Assembly (NCBI RefSeq): GCF_030064895.1
Contig: NZ_JASJEB010000038.1
Coordinates: 1-32,637, forward strand
DNA: 32,637 nt
Origin: Crocosphaera sp.
GTDB lineage: Bacteria; Cyanobacteriota; Cyanobacteriia; Cyanobacteriales; Microcystaceae
Direction: 5' to 3'
Part shown: piece by piece, positions 17,462-27,289 of the stretch
Layout: each line of letters starts with the position of its first letter
How positions within the stretch are numbered: the first letter of the stretch is position 1
Notes under the pieces: model-generated
The model's input: only the letters and a program-made list of their open reading frames with translations
Told to the model about the DNA's origin: nothing
The model's database searches: none
Translations under genes and position numbers: made by a program

Positions 17462-20400
17462 TTAATGAACAGTAACAAGAGTGTTCTTTTGGCTGATCAA
17501 TTCCTTCATAGTTTCTAACAGTTCTGGGTTAGAATAAGGTTTAGTCAAGTACCCTTTTGCACCTAAGGCCAAAGCTAACTGACGATGTTTTTTGCCACTG
17601 CGAGTTGTCACCATAATCACAGGAATCTCAGAAAAGTTTGGATCTTGTTTCCAGTGACTCAAAAACTCAAAACCATTCATATAGGGCATTTCTATATCAC
17701 AAATGACCAATTTTATCTCTGGATGCTGAGTTAACTTCACGAATGCTTCTTGACCGTTCCCTGCTTGCAACACTTGATAACCGGCTTTTTGTAGCATTTT
17801 CAGGAAGGTTTGTCTTTGTACTACAGAGTCATCCACCACTAACACCGAAATAGAGTTTGCGGAAAGACTGGTTTGTTTTGGGTTAACAACTAAATCTTTC
17901 TGTTGCGCAACAGTTGTCATCGGTGTTTTCTCACTGACTGATTGAGGAAATAAAGTATTGACCTTGAGATTGGTTTTTTGAGGTTGAGAAACCAAGGCCG
18001 TCGGTTCAACTACCAAGGTTAGATCACCATTTCCTAAAACGCTATAACCTTGAATATAATTGGGTAAGGTTAGGGTATCACCCAGAGATTTAATTACCAG
18101 TTCTTGTTCAACTAAAATCTGATCCACCTCCAAACAAAGACGTTGCTGGTTATGGTTTAACATCAGGAGAGGTTTAACTGAGTTTTTGGACTTGAGAGGA
18201 AAAAGAGTTTCTGAGTTTTTGTTTTTGTATAAAGTGGGATATTGGTAGTTAACTAAGTCAGCTAAAGGATGGATAGGAATGAGTTCTTGTTTAGAGTCTT
18301 GTGTCCAACAGAAGAAGGTTTTTTGTTGATGTTGAATCTGTTCTGGGGAAGGTAATAAAACTTGCTCTATCGCTTCGGCCAGTAAAGCATAGGTAATACC
18401 ATTTGACTCACAAACTAATAAACGAGCAGTGGTAAAACTTAGGGGTAATTGTAAAGTAAAAGTAGTTCCCTGTCCCTTATTTGATGTAATAGAAATCGAT
18501 CCTTGCCAAGCTTCTAACTGAGAATGAACCACATCTAAACCTATCCCTCGTCCTGATAAATGGCTAATTTTTTGCGTGGTAGAAAACCCAGGTTCAAATA
18601 AGAAGTTTCCTAGTTGCTCTTCTGAGATATTAGTCGCTTGTTCTGGGGTTAATAACTGTTTTTCAATGGCTGATTGACGAATCTTTTCCCAGTTTAATCC
18701 TTGTCCATCATCCTTGATTTTTATGATAATACGATTACCTTGATGATAAGCTTCTACTGTAATTTTTCCTGTTTCTGGTTTACCCTGTTGAATACGGGTT
18801 TCGGCTGCTTCTAGTCCATGATCATAAGCATTACGAATTAGATGGAGTAGGGGTTCATAGAGTTTCTCTACAAATACTTTATCAATGAGTACTTCAGAGC
18901 CGATAATTTTAAGTTTAGCTGGTTTTTGATGCGCTGCAATCATCTGTTGCATGAGTCGAGGAAATCGATTGAATACCGTTGCCAAGGGAACCATTCTAGC
19001 TTCTAATAAATCTTCTTGAGTTTGAGATAGTAATTGTTTACGTTTTCCTCGACTAAAATGTAAACCTTGGGCTAAATTTTCTAGATTTTCAATGTTTTCT
19101 CCTAGGTGCATCATTTGCTCTGTTAAGTGTTGCAGTAAAAGATGTAGATCACTATATATATCCATTTCTAAAACATCAAATTCTGATTCCATATCAGTTA
19201 ATGATGTGGAGATTAAAGGGGATATTTTGTTATTTTTTTTCTTGGAAATTTTATTTCTTGTACTCTTAGGGAGCAGTAAATTTTTGTCAGACCAGTCACG
19301 TATTTTATTAAGTTGTTGCTGGGATATAAAAAACTCTTTTAAAGTATTTTGAGTCAGAAGATAAAGATTTTCTGATTGTAGGTTTTGTTGATTTTCACTA
19401 ATCAGTAATTCCCCAATTGTATGACTGAGACGATCCAGTTGTTTAACTGCTACTTTGATAGTTGGAAGTGCTGGTTTAGATTGTGTTTTCGGCTGAGAAA
19501 CTTGCTTGTTTTTTTCAGAGGCAATGACTTGTTTTTTCTTGAGAAATGTTTCTTCATTTCCTATACAAAGTGATTGTAAAATATTTGCGATTGCAGAATT
19601 AGATGTATTAATATTGTTTGAATTTTTAAATTCTTTTTCTTCTAAAGTTTTGGTGGTATTTTCCTCAACAGAATCATTAATTATATCTAATATTTCTTCT
19701 TTTTTCTCTAAAATTTTATTGTAATTATCTTCAACAGAATTATCAATAATATCTAATATTTCTTTCGTCAGTTCATGATTATTATTGTTTAAATTTTCAG
19801 CCTCTTTTTCTTCTAAAATTTTATTGTAATTATCTTCAACAGAATTATCAATAATATCTAATATTTCTTTCGTCAGTTCATGATTATTATTGTTTGAATT
19901 TTCATATTCTTTTTCTCCTAAAATTGGTTGGAAATTATTATCGAGAGACTGATAAATAATTTCTGATAACTCTTGATTTAGAGCATTATTATCTTGATCT
20001 AAAGAGATATTAATTGGGACATTAGTTTCAGGAAAAAAATCAGCCCAATGACGTAATTTATCAGAGAGGGAACCTCCTTGAGTCCTCTCACCAGCCAAAA
20101 CAGCAGTATAAGCTTGTTGAAAATTTTCTAGAGCTATTTTAGCAATAGTAATAACCTGATCCTGATGATTTTCCATTGCTACTTTAGTAGCATTAGCTAT
20201 TGCCACTAAACCTGGAAGTTCATAAGACATCCCTAACTCTCGAAAAAAATTAGCCTTACTATTAAGAACAGTATAAACTTCTTCTGGATTGTCAGTAGCG
20301 ATCGCAGTTTCTAATTGTTCTAAATCTTGCGGAACACTATCAGCAAAGATCAAGCCAACAACATCAAATCCCAGTTCTTCAGAAGTAGGTAAAGGAGCTT

Positions 20401-20803
20401 CACGACCGAAGAAATTACCCAATTTAGTTTGTAGTTTAGCAAAAACTTCAGCAGTGCGATCTAGAATTTCTTCCTCATCATAGGTTAGATTGGACAAAAT
20501 TGCATTTAAGGGAATTCTGAGACAATCGTAACCTTCTAACAGTAAACCAGAAAGTTCACCATCAATTTCTAATTCTGAAGGATATAACGCTTGAAAAACA
20601 TCTTCTAAGTGATGCGCAATAGTTTCGAGGGTTTTCAGTTCATAATTAGCAGCACTACCTTTGATGGTGTGTGCGCTTCTCATCAGAGTATGAACTTTGT
20701 CAACAGTTTTTTCATCCAGCAACTCCAGCAGGTTTTGTTCAATAGTTTGCAGCAGTTCTGAAGATTCATCAAAGAAATATTGTTCTATAGAATCAATAGT
20801 CAT
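17462..20803 (-). CDS. Hybrid chemotaxis kinase CheA with C-terminal receiver (PixL/PtxE-like)
   Basis: 1113 residues. The N-terminal HPt domain has the phospho-acceptor H45 in RSAHTIKGSAAN. A second helical region (about 150-245) and a low-complexity linker with a 35-residue tandem repeat follow. The dimerisation region precedes the ATPase: N box HLIRNAYDHGLE near residue 653, G1 DDGQGL, F box LFEPGFSTT, G2 GRGIGLDVV near 750. A CheW-like regulatory domain (about 775-930) links to a receiver with acidic VVDDS, phospho-acceptor D1036 (CDIEMP), VTTRS and LTKP. This HPt-kinase-CheW-REC layout is the standard cyanobacterial CheA. It receives signals from the GAF-rich receptor upstream and should phosphorylate the CheY and PATAN-REC proteins of the same operon. 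It is soluble, with no membrane helix. Confidence 0.95.
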   Translation of the reverse strand: MTIDSIEQYFFDESSELLQTIEQNLLELLDEKTVDKVHTLMRSAHTIKGSAANYELKTLETIAHHLEDVFQALYPSELEIDGELSGLLLEGYDCLRIPLNAILSNLTYDEEEILDRTAEVFAKLQTKLGNFFGREAPLPTSEELGFDVVGLIFADSVPQDLEQLETAIATDNPEEVYTVLNSKANFFRELGMSYELPGLVAIANATKVAMENHQDQVITIAKIALENFQQAYTAVLAGERTQGGSLSDKLRHWADFFPETNVPINISLDQDNNALNQELSEIIYQSLDNNFQPILGEKEYENSNNNNHELTKEILDIIDNSVEDNYNKILEEKEAENLNNNNHELTKEILDIIDNSVEDNYNKILEKKEEILDIINDSVEENTTKTLEEKEFKNSNNINTSNSAIANILQSLCIGNEETFLKKKQVIASEKNKQVSQPKTQSKPALPTIKVAVKQLDRLSHTIGELLISENQQNLQSENLYLLTQNTLKEFFISQQQLNKIRDWSDKNLLLPKSTRNKISKKKNNKISPLISTSLTDMESEFDVLEMDIYSDLHLLLQHLTEQMMHLGENIENLENLAQGLHFSRGKRKQLLSQTQEDLLEARMVPLATVFNRFPRLMQQMIAAHQKPAKLKIIGSEVLIDKVFVEKLYEPLLHLIRNAYDHGLEAAETRIQQGKPETGKITVEAYHQGNRIIIKIKDDGQGLNWEKIRQSAIEKQLLTPEQATNISEEQLGNFLFEPGFSTTQKISHLSGRGIGLDVVHSQLEAWQGSISITSNKGQGTTFTLQLPLSFTTARLLVCESNGITYALLAEAIEQVLLPSPEQIQHQQKTFFCWTQDSKQELIPIHPLADLVNYQYPTLYKNKNSETLFPLKSKNSVKPLLMLNHNQQRLCLEVDQILVEQELVIKSLGDTLTLPNYIQGYSVLGNGDLTLVVEPTALVSQPQKTNLKVNTLFPQSVSEKTPMTTVAQQKDLVVNPKQTSLSANSISVLVVDDSVVQRQTFLKMLQKAGYQVLQAGNGQEAFVKLTQHPEIKLVICDIEMPYMNGFEFLSHWKQDPNFSEIPVIMVTTRSGKKHRQLALALGAKGYLTKPYSNPELLETMKELISQKNTLVTVH
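19681..19919 (-). repeat. 105-bp tandem repeat inside cheA
   Basis: Two nearly identical direct copies with a period of 105 bp (19710-19814 and 19815-19919), plus a shorter diverged third copy at about 19650-19709. On the minus strand each encodes 35 residues containing NNNNHELTKEILDIIDNSVE and DNYNKILE. The few differences between copies suggest recent duplication. The period is a multiple of three, so expansion keeps the frame. Confidence 0.9.
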
Positions 20804-20842
20804 AGGAAATTGGGTTGAAGATTACATTTTTTGGTAGAGGGA

Positions 20843-20890
20843 GACTGGGAGACTGGGAGACTGGGAGACTGGGAGACTGGGAGACTGGGA
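20843..20890. repeat. Six tandem copies of GACTGGGA in the receptor-cheA gap
   Basis: A perfect 8-bp unit repeated six times, followed by C-rich CACC/TCACC motifs (about 20910-20955). It occupies the 161-bp gap between the receptor stop and the cheA ATG, the only large gap inside the taxis operon. A degenerate G-rich relative lies at 28663-28700. Such tracts are prone to slippage; here it would change intercistronic spacing rather than a reading frame. Confidence 0.9.
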
Positions 20891-20964
20891 GAAATGATTG
20901 ATGTATCTTCACCCCTTCACCTCGTCACCCCGTCACCTCCCACACTTCCCACACTCTCAATCAA

Positions 20965-23900
20965 TTAATCGACCTTAAACTGACGGATATTGGTTTGTAA
21001 TTCCGATGAAGTGTCTTCGAGTTCTTTAAACGAATCAGAAATCTGAGCAGTTTCTTGGGAAGTTTCCTCAGAGATAGCTGAAACATTGGCCATCACTTTC
21101 GTAACAATCTGGAATTGTTGCGTTTGATTAGCAGATGTTTCGGTGATTTCGCCCACCAATTCTTTAATATTGTTGGTAGCAGTCACAATAGCACTGAGAC
21201 TTTGCTGTGTTTCTCTGACAAGATTAGTACCATTAACCACCTGAGCAAGTCCAATTTCCATTGCTTCGGTAACGTCATTGGTTCCTGTGCGAATTTCATC
21301 CACTAAACGAGTAATTTCTGTGGTTGCATTAGCTGATTGATAAGCAAGAGAACGAACTTCATCCGCAACCACGCTAAACCCTTTCCCTGCTTCACCAGCG
21401 CGAGTTGCTTCGATAGACGCATTGAGAGCGAGTAAATTGGTTTGAGTGGCAAAATTTTCGATTAGGTTAACTACCTTAGTAATCTTTTGGAAGGTTTCCC
21501 CTAGACGTTTAATCTTTTTAGCAGTATCAGAAACAGTAGAGCGGATCTCTAAAATTTCATCCACGGTTTTTTCCATCAAAGAATCACCAGATTGAACCGT
21601 TTGGTTGGTTTCCTCAACGGTTTGCTCAACCTTTTTCGCACAAGCGGCCACATCTTCCGTGGAAGACACCATTAACTCCAACTGCATTAATGCTTCTTTT
21701 AGTTGCTCAACCTGTAAATGCGCTTTTTCAGACAGTTGATTCACCAAGTTACTATTTAAGCTAGAAGTATCACTCACCCTGGAAGCAGAAACTTGAACCT
21801 GTCGCACTAACTCTCGCATACTTTGGATGGTGGTATTATAACCATCAGCAATGGTTCCGATTTCATCTTCGGATATGGGAGCGCGAACGGTGAGATCCCC
21901 ACTGAAAGAGGGTTCTAAGGCAAGTAGCACTCTTAAAGCTCCCTGTTGTAAACCTTCTCTTTGGTTCCGTTCCTTTTCTACTAACTCGGAAAGTTGTTCT
22001 TCTTGCGATCGCAATTGAGTTACATATTCTCCCACCTTCAGGGTTACACCAAGGTTAATGGCCACCTGTTCAAGAATAGCTTGCTCAGACTGTTCCCACT
22101 GACGAGGGCGATCGTTTTGATAAACCCCTAACAGTCCCCAGAGTTGTTCTCCGTTAAAAATAGGGACCAAGAGATAAGCTTTGGTTTGAGTTTCTTCGAG
22201 GAGGGAGAAGGGTAAATCATGGTCTTCGCTTTGATAAATATCGTTAACTTGTAAGCTTTCTTGACGAAGATAACGGCCTCCTTGATCTTCTTGAATGCGA
22301 CTGTCTTTAACTTCAGCTAATTCTGTCCCCACTAATTTTGGCCAGTTAGGACTTACAGACTCAATGATAAATTTTCCAGACCAATCAGAAGCAAAGCTAT
22401 ATATAGCAACCCGATCTACTTTTAGAACTTGTCGTAATTCTTTGATGGCAAATTCCATCAATTTTTTGGGGTTATTATTTTTCTGCATCAATTGAGCAAA
22501 ACGACCCATCAAACGAGAGGAAAATTGTACCATGGCACTTTCTCGTTGGGAACGTTCTTTTAACTCCTTGTTATTGCTTTGAATTGTTTCTAGTAGTTCT
22601 GCTTGTTCAATAGCAATTCCCAATTGAGGGGCAATTTTCAGCATCAAATTCAGTTCACTACTTTTCCATCGTCTCGTCCCAGAATTTTGATAAACGGCAA
22701 ATAAACCCCAAAGTTGATTATTCTGGAAAATGGGAACAATCATATAAGCTTTAGCCTGATATTTTTCCAAGGAACGCAGATAACAACTAGAAAATCCTGC
22801 ATTATAGATATCATTGACCACATTAAATTGTTTGCCCCGGGTATAGTCTCCCCCCTTAGTATTGATGAAATAGGTATCTCGATCCAGAGCAGAACCTGCT
22901 TGCATATTTTTTAAGGTACATTGCTCATGGGCGTTCATTTCCTTACTAAATAGGGTTTCATCTGTTTCCTGAATTTCCATCACGGACACCCATTCTGCTC
23001 CGGCAGACTCAGCGAGAACTTCTCCACTCCAATCAAGATTAAAACGATAAACCACAGCACGATCCACTTGCAGCAAGTTGCGAATTTCTTGGGTAGCACT
23101 ACGGAAAATGTCTTGAACATTCAGAGAAGCATTAATACGTTGCACAATATTAGCGATCGCTTCTTCTTGTTGTGCTTGGGTTTGCAACTCATCTAAATAC
23201 TGTTTTTGTTGAATAACACCACTGATTTGTTGAATCATTCGTTGCAGAAATTCTAGGTCATCTTCTTTCCACAAACGAGTCTTGGATTGATAAAGATTAA
23301 TGATCCCCCAGAGTTTTTGGTCAACAAAAATGGGCATTCTCACAAAAGCATTAACGTCTAATCTTTCCAAGATTTCTATCAGACGTTCTTCTAACCCTGA
23401 TTGACTGAGATCATTAACAATACAAGCTTGACCATTTTTATAACTTCCCCCTTGACTGTCTTGGAGATAAGGATAGCAGTTTTGGCTAAAAGTGGTTTGA
23501 AAACAAGAATCTTGCAGTGCCTTAAATTCCTGATCAAAAGGAGCTTCTACCACATTTTCCCCACTCCAGTCAGCATTAAAACGATAGATACTGCTTCTTT
23601 CAACCTCTAATAATTTACGGGTTTCTTGCGCAGCGATTTCTAAAGCATTTTCCACAGAGTCAGCTTTTTGCATCCGTGCTACCATCTGAGCAACACTTTT
23701 TTGACGAAATACCGTTTTCTGCAGTTCGGCAAATTGTTGATTCTGTTGAATCCCAATCCCTATTTGTAAACCCAGTTGTCTCAGTAGCTCAATTTCGTCT
23801 TTTTGCCATTTACGACAACCAGAATTTTGATAAACACCCAATAAACCCCAGAGCTTTTTATCTGTGGCCATATCCCCGATAAAAATGGGAGCGATGGCAT

Positions 23901-25011
23901 AAGCTCTAGCTTCAAATTGTTCCAGTAAGGCAATATGACAAGCTTGATGTCCCACCCCATAAATATCATCCACAGCAAAACATTCACCGTGTTTATAACG
24001 CCCTCCTTGATTTTCTTGCAGGAAGGTATCGTTAACCACCAAAATAGTATCAATCAGTTTTGACCAACCGGGACCCACAGATTCAGCAATAAATCGACCG
24101 CCCCAGTCTTCGTCAAAACGATAAACCGCTAAGCGATCAGCTTGCAATAATTTTCTGCCTTCATAAGTGGCAATTTGAAAAATTCGCTCGTCTTCTTTAG
24201 CATTACGAATCTGTTCGAGCATTTTCCCTAACGCTCGTTCTTGTTTAACCGCTTTGTCTCGTTGTTTTTGTTGAAATTGACTATTACGGATGAAGGCGGT
24301 TTGTTGCAGGGGAATACGAAATTTAGCCGCACCATTGAGCATTAGTTTCAAGTCTGACTCTTGCCAATTACGGGGTGTAGCGTTTTGATAAGCTCCTAAG
24401 ACTCCTAAAAGCTGATCGTTGTATTTGATGGGAACCACAATATAAGCTTTGGCTTCTAAGGCTTGGAGAGCTTCTACTAAACAAAGAGCAAAACCTTTCG
24501 TAGAAATATCGTTGACCACGTAGTAAGGTTTGCAGTTGTCTTCGGTCAAATTATAGTCGAGATCAAAAGAAGAAGCGGCCTTTGACCAACGAGCATCTAC
24601 AGACTCGGCCAACACTTCTCCACTACCGTCGGGATTAAATCCATAGATCAACACCCGATCAGCTTGTAGAGATTGGCGAATTTGATCCAGTCCATCAACC
24701 ATTCTCTGTTGTGTTTGCTGGTTAATATTGGTCAACCAGTTAGCGTCGTTGAGATCAAAGTCAACTACAGACACAGAACTCATTTCCCGATAATTCGCGT
24801 CTAAGGTTGCTAAATGGGTTTCTTTGTCTTCTGTAGGAGCAAAATTTTCTCTATTCATTTTGAATTCCTCCGAGTGTTCGACCTTATTTTCAGCATGGCC
24901 ATTTTCTTCGTCTTCCAGTGGTTGCTTAATCATTCCGTTTTCTTGAGAATAGCCGTTTTGTTCAGCTTCCGTTTCTTGTTCAGGGGAATCGAAAATCCAG
25001 TTTAATACCAT
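20965..25011 (-). CDS. Soluble methyl-accepting taxis receptor with five GAF domains (PixJ/PtxD position)
   Basis: 1348 residues. An acidic 80-residue N-terminal tail is followed by five GAF domains starting near residues 95, 267, 447, 624 and 840, each with (V/L)DR..(I/V)Y.F and ending LLGVYQN(S/A/D) or similar. Then come a HAMP-like segment ([13 protein letters not shown] near 1035) and a methyl-accepting signalling domain with the hairpin tip [19 protein letters not shown] (about 1185-1203) and [12 protein letters not shown]. There are no membrane helices, so it is cytoplasmic. GAF2 has Cys-His (C358-H359 in [10 protein letters not shown]) at the bilin-attachment position of cyanobacteriochromes. 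GAF1 has C177-Leu, GAF4 has C743-Tyr, and GAF3 and GAF5 lack the Cys. Whether bilin binds is open. It signals to the CheA encoded next. Confidence 0.92.
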   Translation of the reverse strand: MVLNWIFDSPEQETEAEQNGYSQENGMIKQPLEDEENGHAENKVEHSEEFKMNRENFAPTEDKETHLATLDANYREMSSVSVVDFDLNDANWLTNINQQTQQRMVDGLDQIRQSLQADRVLIYGFNPDGSGEVLAESVDARWSKAASSFDLDYNLTEDNCKPYYVVNDISTKGFALCLVEALQALEAKAYIVVPIKYNDQLLGVLGAYQNATPRNWQESDLKLMLNGAAKFRIPLQQTAFIRNSQFQQKQRDKAVKQERALGKMLEQIRNAKEDERIFQIATYEGRKLLQADRLAVYRFDEDWGGRFIAESVGPGWSKLIDTILVVNDTFLQENQGGRYKHGECFAVDDIYGVGHQACHIALLEQFEARAYAIAPIFIGDMATDKKLWGLLGVYQNSGCRKWQKDEIELLRQLGLQIGIGIQQNQQFAELQKTVFRQKSVAQMVARMQKADSVENALEIAAQETRKLLEVERSSIYRFNADWSGENVVEAPFDQEFKALQDSCFQTTFSQNCYPYLQDSQGGSYKNGQACIVNDLSQSGLEERLIEILERLDVNAFVRMPIFVDQKLWGIINLYQSKTRLWKEDDLEFLQRMIQQISGVIQQKQYLDELQTQAQQEEAIANIVQRINASLNVQDIFRSATQEIRNLLQVDRAVVYRFNLDWSGEVLAESAGAEWVSVMEIQETDETLFSKEMNAHEQCTLKNMQAGSALDRDTYFINTKGGDYTRGKQFNVVNDIYNAGFSSCYLRSLEKYQAKAYMIVPIFQNNQLWGLFAVYQNSGTRRWKSSELNLMLKIAPQLGIAIEQAELLETIQSNNKELKERSQRESAMVQFSSRLMGRFAQLMQKNNNPKKLMEFAIKELRQVLKVDRVAIYSFASDWSGKFIIESVSPNWPKLVGTELAEVKDSRIQEDQGGRYLRQESLQVNDIYQSEDHDLPFSLLEETQTKAYLLVPIFNGEQLWGLLGVYQNDRPRQWEQSEQAILEQVAINLGVTLKVGEYVTQLRSQEEQLSELVEKERNQREGLQQGALRVLLALEPSFSGDLTVRAPISEDEIGTIADGYNTTIQSMRELVRQVQVSASRVSDTSSLNSNLVNQLSEKAHLQVEQLKEALMQLELMVSSTEDVAACAKKVEQTVEETNQTVQSGDSLMEKTVDEILEIRSTVSDTAKKIKRLGETFQKITKVVNLIENFATQTNLLALNASIEATRAGEAGKGFSVVADEVRSLAYQSANATTEITRLVDEIRTGTNDVTEAMEIGLAQVVNGTNLVRETQQSLSAIVTATNNIKELVGEITETSANQTQQFQIVTKVMANVSAISEETSQETAQISDSFKELEDTSSELQTNIRQFKVD

Positions 25012-25018
25012 GTTTTTC

Positions 25019-25555
25019 TTAATCCTTGTTAATTAAAAATGAGTCAATTGTTTGCATAATGGAATCAATATCTAGGAAAACCCACGTTTTTCCCGAAGAG
25101 TTAAGGGAATAACCTTTAGCGATGGCAGATAATTCCTGAGAAAACATTGTCTCGGGAACGGGTAGACATTCCTGAGGGTTATATATTTCTACGGTTTTGA
25201 TTTCTTCAATCAATAAACCGATTGTTTGCTCTTTCCCGGGAACTAATAAAGCCATCCCACTTTCTCGGATGGTCTCTTTTTGACACCAATGACACTCTCC
25301 CCATAAATTGCCGAGATCAACTATCCAGGTTGATTTTCCTCGCCAATTAATAATGCCGAGGATGGACTGGTTTATCTCTGGTACAGGTAAAATATTATGG
25401 AGTTCCAGGGGACACACCTCTTGTAATGCCCCCAAAGGAAGCAAGCCTTCAGTAGTAGAATTGATGGCAAAACGTAAAAATTTCTCGGGGTATTCTAGTT
25501 GACTAGATTGGTGATTAATATGGAATACAGAGATAGTTTCAGTTGTAGATAACAC
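25019..25555 (-). CDS. CheW-type coupling protein (PixI/PtxC position)
   Basis: 178 residues. The CheW barrel is evident: [54 protein letters not shown] (in parts; the usual N/r-G core), [22 protein letters not shown], and [26 protein letters not shown]. It bridges the receptor and CheA. The start is a GTG at 25555 with an AAGGAG site 12 nt upstream (minus strand); no in-frame ATG lies nearer. It sits 15 bp after the CheY stop and 7 bp before the receptor ATG, so it is clearly in the operon. Confidence 0.92.
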   Translation of the reverse strand: MLSTTETISVFHINHQSSQLEYPEKFLRFAINSTTEGLLPLGALQEVCPLELHNILPVPEINQSILGIINWRGKSTWIVDLGNLWGECHWCQKETIRESGMALLVPGKEQTIGLLIEEIKTVEIYNPQECLPVPETMFSQELSAIAKGYSLNSSGKTWVFLDIDSIMQTIDSFLINKD

Positions 25556-25570
25556 CTTTTCTTTCTCTCC

Positions 25571-25933
25571 TTAATCAATTAATTGATTAATAGTTTGTTG
25601 TAAGGTTTCTTCCTTGACTGGTTTCGTTAGGTAAGCATCGGCCCCACTCATACGGCCCCAGATTTTGTCGATTTCTTTATTTTTGGTGGAACAGATGACC
25701 ACGGGAATTTTTTTTGTCACGGGATCTGCTTTTAGCTTACGACAGAGTTCAAAGCCACTTTCTCCAGGTAAAATGACATCCAAGAGAATTAGATGGGGTT
25801 TTTCTTGTTTGAGTCTGATTTCTGCTTCTTCACCGCTAGTAACCCTTAAAACTGACCGCCCTTGGTTTTGTAAGTAACTGGTTATTTTCTGGGCTTCGAC
25901 TTGACTATCTTCAACTAAAAGGATGTCACTCAT
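25571..25933 (-). CDS. CheY-like single-domain response regulator (PixH/PtxB position)
   Basis: 120 residues, a bare receiver domain. Acidic residues are in LLVEDS (E8, D9), the phospho-acceptor D52 is in LLDVILPGESG, the conserved Ser/Thr in VVICSTKN, and the Lys in YLTKPV. It is probably phosphorylated by the operon's CheA. Its ATG overlaps the stop of the upstream PATAN-REC gene by ATGA (25930-25933), indicating translational coupling. In related operons this protein and the PATAN regulator have distinct roles in steering type IV pili. Confidence 0.95.
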   Translation of the reverse strand: MSDILLVEDSQVEAQKITSYLQNQGRSVLRVTSGEEAEIRLKQEKPHLILLDVILPGESGFELCRKLKADPVTKKIPVVICSTKNKEIDKIWGRMSGADAYLTKPVKEETLQQTINQLID

Positions 25934-27117
25934 TTTGATTTGTCCTGAATAGATTGACTTAAATTTTTGTTCAATACTTTGATTAATTCTGAGACTTTCA
26001 CTGGTTTAGAGAGAAAGTCATTGGCCCCGACCATTTTTGCCCTCATGCGATCGACTAGGCCCTCTTTGCCGGTTAAAATGACCACGGGAGTGGTTGTTAG
26101 GCTTGGGGTTTTTCGCAGTTGGGTACAAAGTTCGTATCCATTGGTGATGGGCATTACTAAGTCCAGAAAAATCAAATCGGGTTTGTTTTTCAAAAAAGAG
26201 GGCAGTGCTTTTAAGGGGTCTTGAATGCCGACAAAATCATAACCTTGTGCGTCGATTATTTTTTTTAAACCTCGACAAACTCCAGCACTATCATCGACAC
26301 AAGCAATTAAGTTTTTCTTGCTTTGATCTTGCCCTGGAGGGAAAATCGAACTTTTTTGATTCCTAGAAACTTGAGAAAATTTGATTGCTTGTTGTTTGGC
26401 TAAGGGCAATAGGAACTGAATCAAGGGGACAATATCTAAACGGGTTTTAATGGCTAAACTGCGCAAACTGTGCATCCCATCAATAAGAGCAATAATTGAT
26501 GACTGGTTGCCGGAAAAAATTTGATTAGAAATAAGTTCTGGTTGGGTGATGATAGGAAAGAGGTTGGGAGAATAAATCCCTAAACCCTGATTTTGCCATT
26601 GTTGCCAAGTTTTTAGGGTTTGTTTGAGAGTGGGTATCACCTCAACCATGGGTAAAAGTAAGGCTGATTTGTTGGTTAAATCATCCCTAATAATTTCATA
26701 GGATAAGGAATTACGATTGATTTGACTCGATTGGATTACATCAAAAAGAATCTCACTGCTAAAGGTTAAAATAAATTCCGTTAACTGTTGTCTTTGAATC
26801 AATCCTTGATCGAGTAATTGGACTAAAGTGTTACATCGCTGGTTACTGTCTTCTAGGGAAGCTATATTTTTTAATTCGGTAGCATTCAACTTAGGGACAA
26901 ATAACTGCAAGTTTCTTCGCCATCTTTCTCCTGAATTTGTTCCACCATCTGACCAACTTAAACGTCCCAGACGCAAGAACAAAGTCCAGTTTTCATGGTT
27001 GTTTACTTGGATCTCTATGCAACCACTAAACTTAGTCTTTGTGAGTTTTTGTAGTTGAAGCAAAAACTCTTTTAATCCTATTTTTGTCTTGGTACTGAGT
27101 GTTTCAACCTTTGACAT
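25930..27117 (-). CDS. PATAN-domain response regulator (PixG/PtxA position)
   Basis: 395 residues from the ATG at 27117; a TTG at 27162 would add 15 unlikely residues. The N-terminal ~240 residues form the PATAN/DUF4388 type region: FLLQLQKLTKTKFSGCIEIQ, LFLRLGRLSWSDGGTNSGERWRR (in parts), then the helical DSNQRCNTLVQLLDQGLI part. A receiver follows with CVDDSAG, phospho-acceptor D319 in IFLDLVMP, VVILTGK and FLSKPV. This family is the output of cyanobacterial taxis operons; PATAN proteins are known to interact with pilus motor components. It is the first gene of the six-gene operon, about 120 bp after the ctpA terminator, so the operon promoter should lie in 27118-27235. Confidence 0.92.
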   Translation of the reverse strand: MSKVETLSTKTKIGLKEFLLQLQKLTKTKFSGCIEIQVNNHENWTLFLRLGRLSWSDGGTNSGERWRRNLQLFVPKLNATELKNIASLEDSNQRCNTLVQLLDQGLIQRQQLTEFILTFSSEILFDVIQSSQINRNSLSYEIIRDDLTNKSALLLPMVEVIPTLKQTLKTWQQWQNQGLGIYSPNLFPIITQPELISNQIFSGNQSSIIALIDGMHSLRSLAIKTRLDIVPLIQFLLPLAKQQAIKFSQVSRNQKSSIFPPGQDQSKKNLIACVDDSAGVCRGLKKIIDAQGYDFVGIQDPLKALPSFLKNKPDLIFLDLVMPITNGYELCTQLRKTPSLTTTPVVILTGKEGLVDRMRAKMVGANDFLSKPVKVSELIKVLNKNLSQSIQDKSK

Positions 27118-27231
27118 GATTGATTTTGGGTCTAGATTGGTTGTTAAAACTAATATTCCCAAAATTGCCTAAAAAGTTAACATCAGACTAAATCCTGTTG
27201 TCAAACCCGTCTTATCTTTTTTGGTATAAGA

Positions 27232-27265
27232 TAAAAAAATAGGGGCAATGAATCCATCACCCCTA
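27232..27265 (-). terminator. Rho-independent terminator of ctpA
   Basis: On the minus strand TAGGGG (27265-27260) pairs with CCCCTA (27245-27240) across a 14-nt loop and is followed by TTTTTTT (27239-27233). It lies 25 bp beyond the ctpA stop. It separates ctpA from the taxis operon, which therefore needs its own promoter. Confidence 0.8.
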
Positions 27266-27289
27266 AAAAAATTCAATTTAATTCATAGT

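Noticed and set aside
20843-20890. CRISPR or origin iterons
   Set aside because: 8-bp units are directly abutting with no spacers, and no replication gene is near.
23781-24053. Minus-strand open frame of 90 codons
   Set aside because: Shifted frame inside the receptor gene's second GAF domain, whose own frame is continuous and conserved.
20965-25011. GAF3 and GAF5 as bilin-binding domains
   Set aside because: They have no Cys at the attachment position (residues there are Glu or Pro/Phe), so they are treated as non-chromophoric GAFs.
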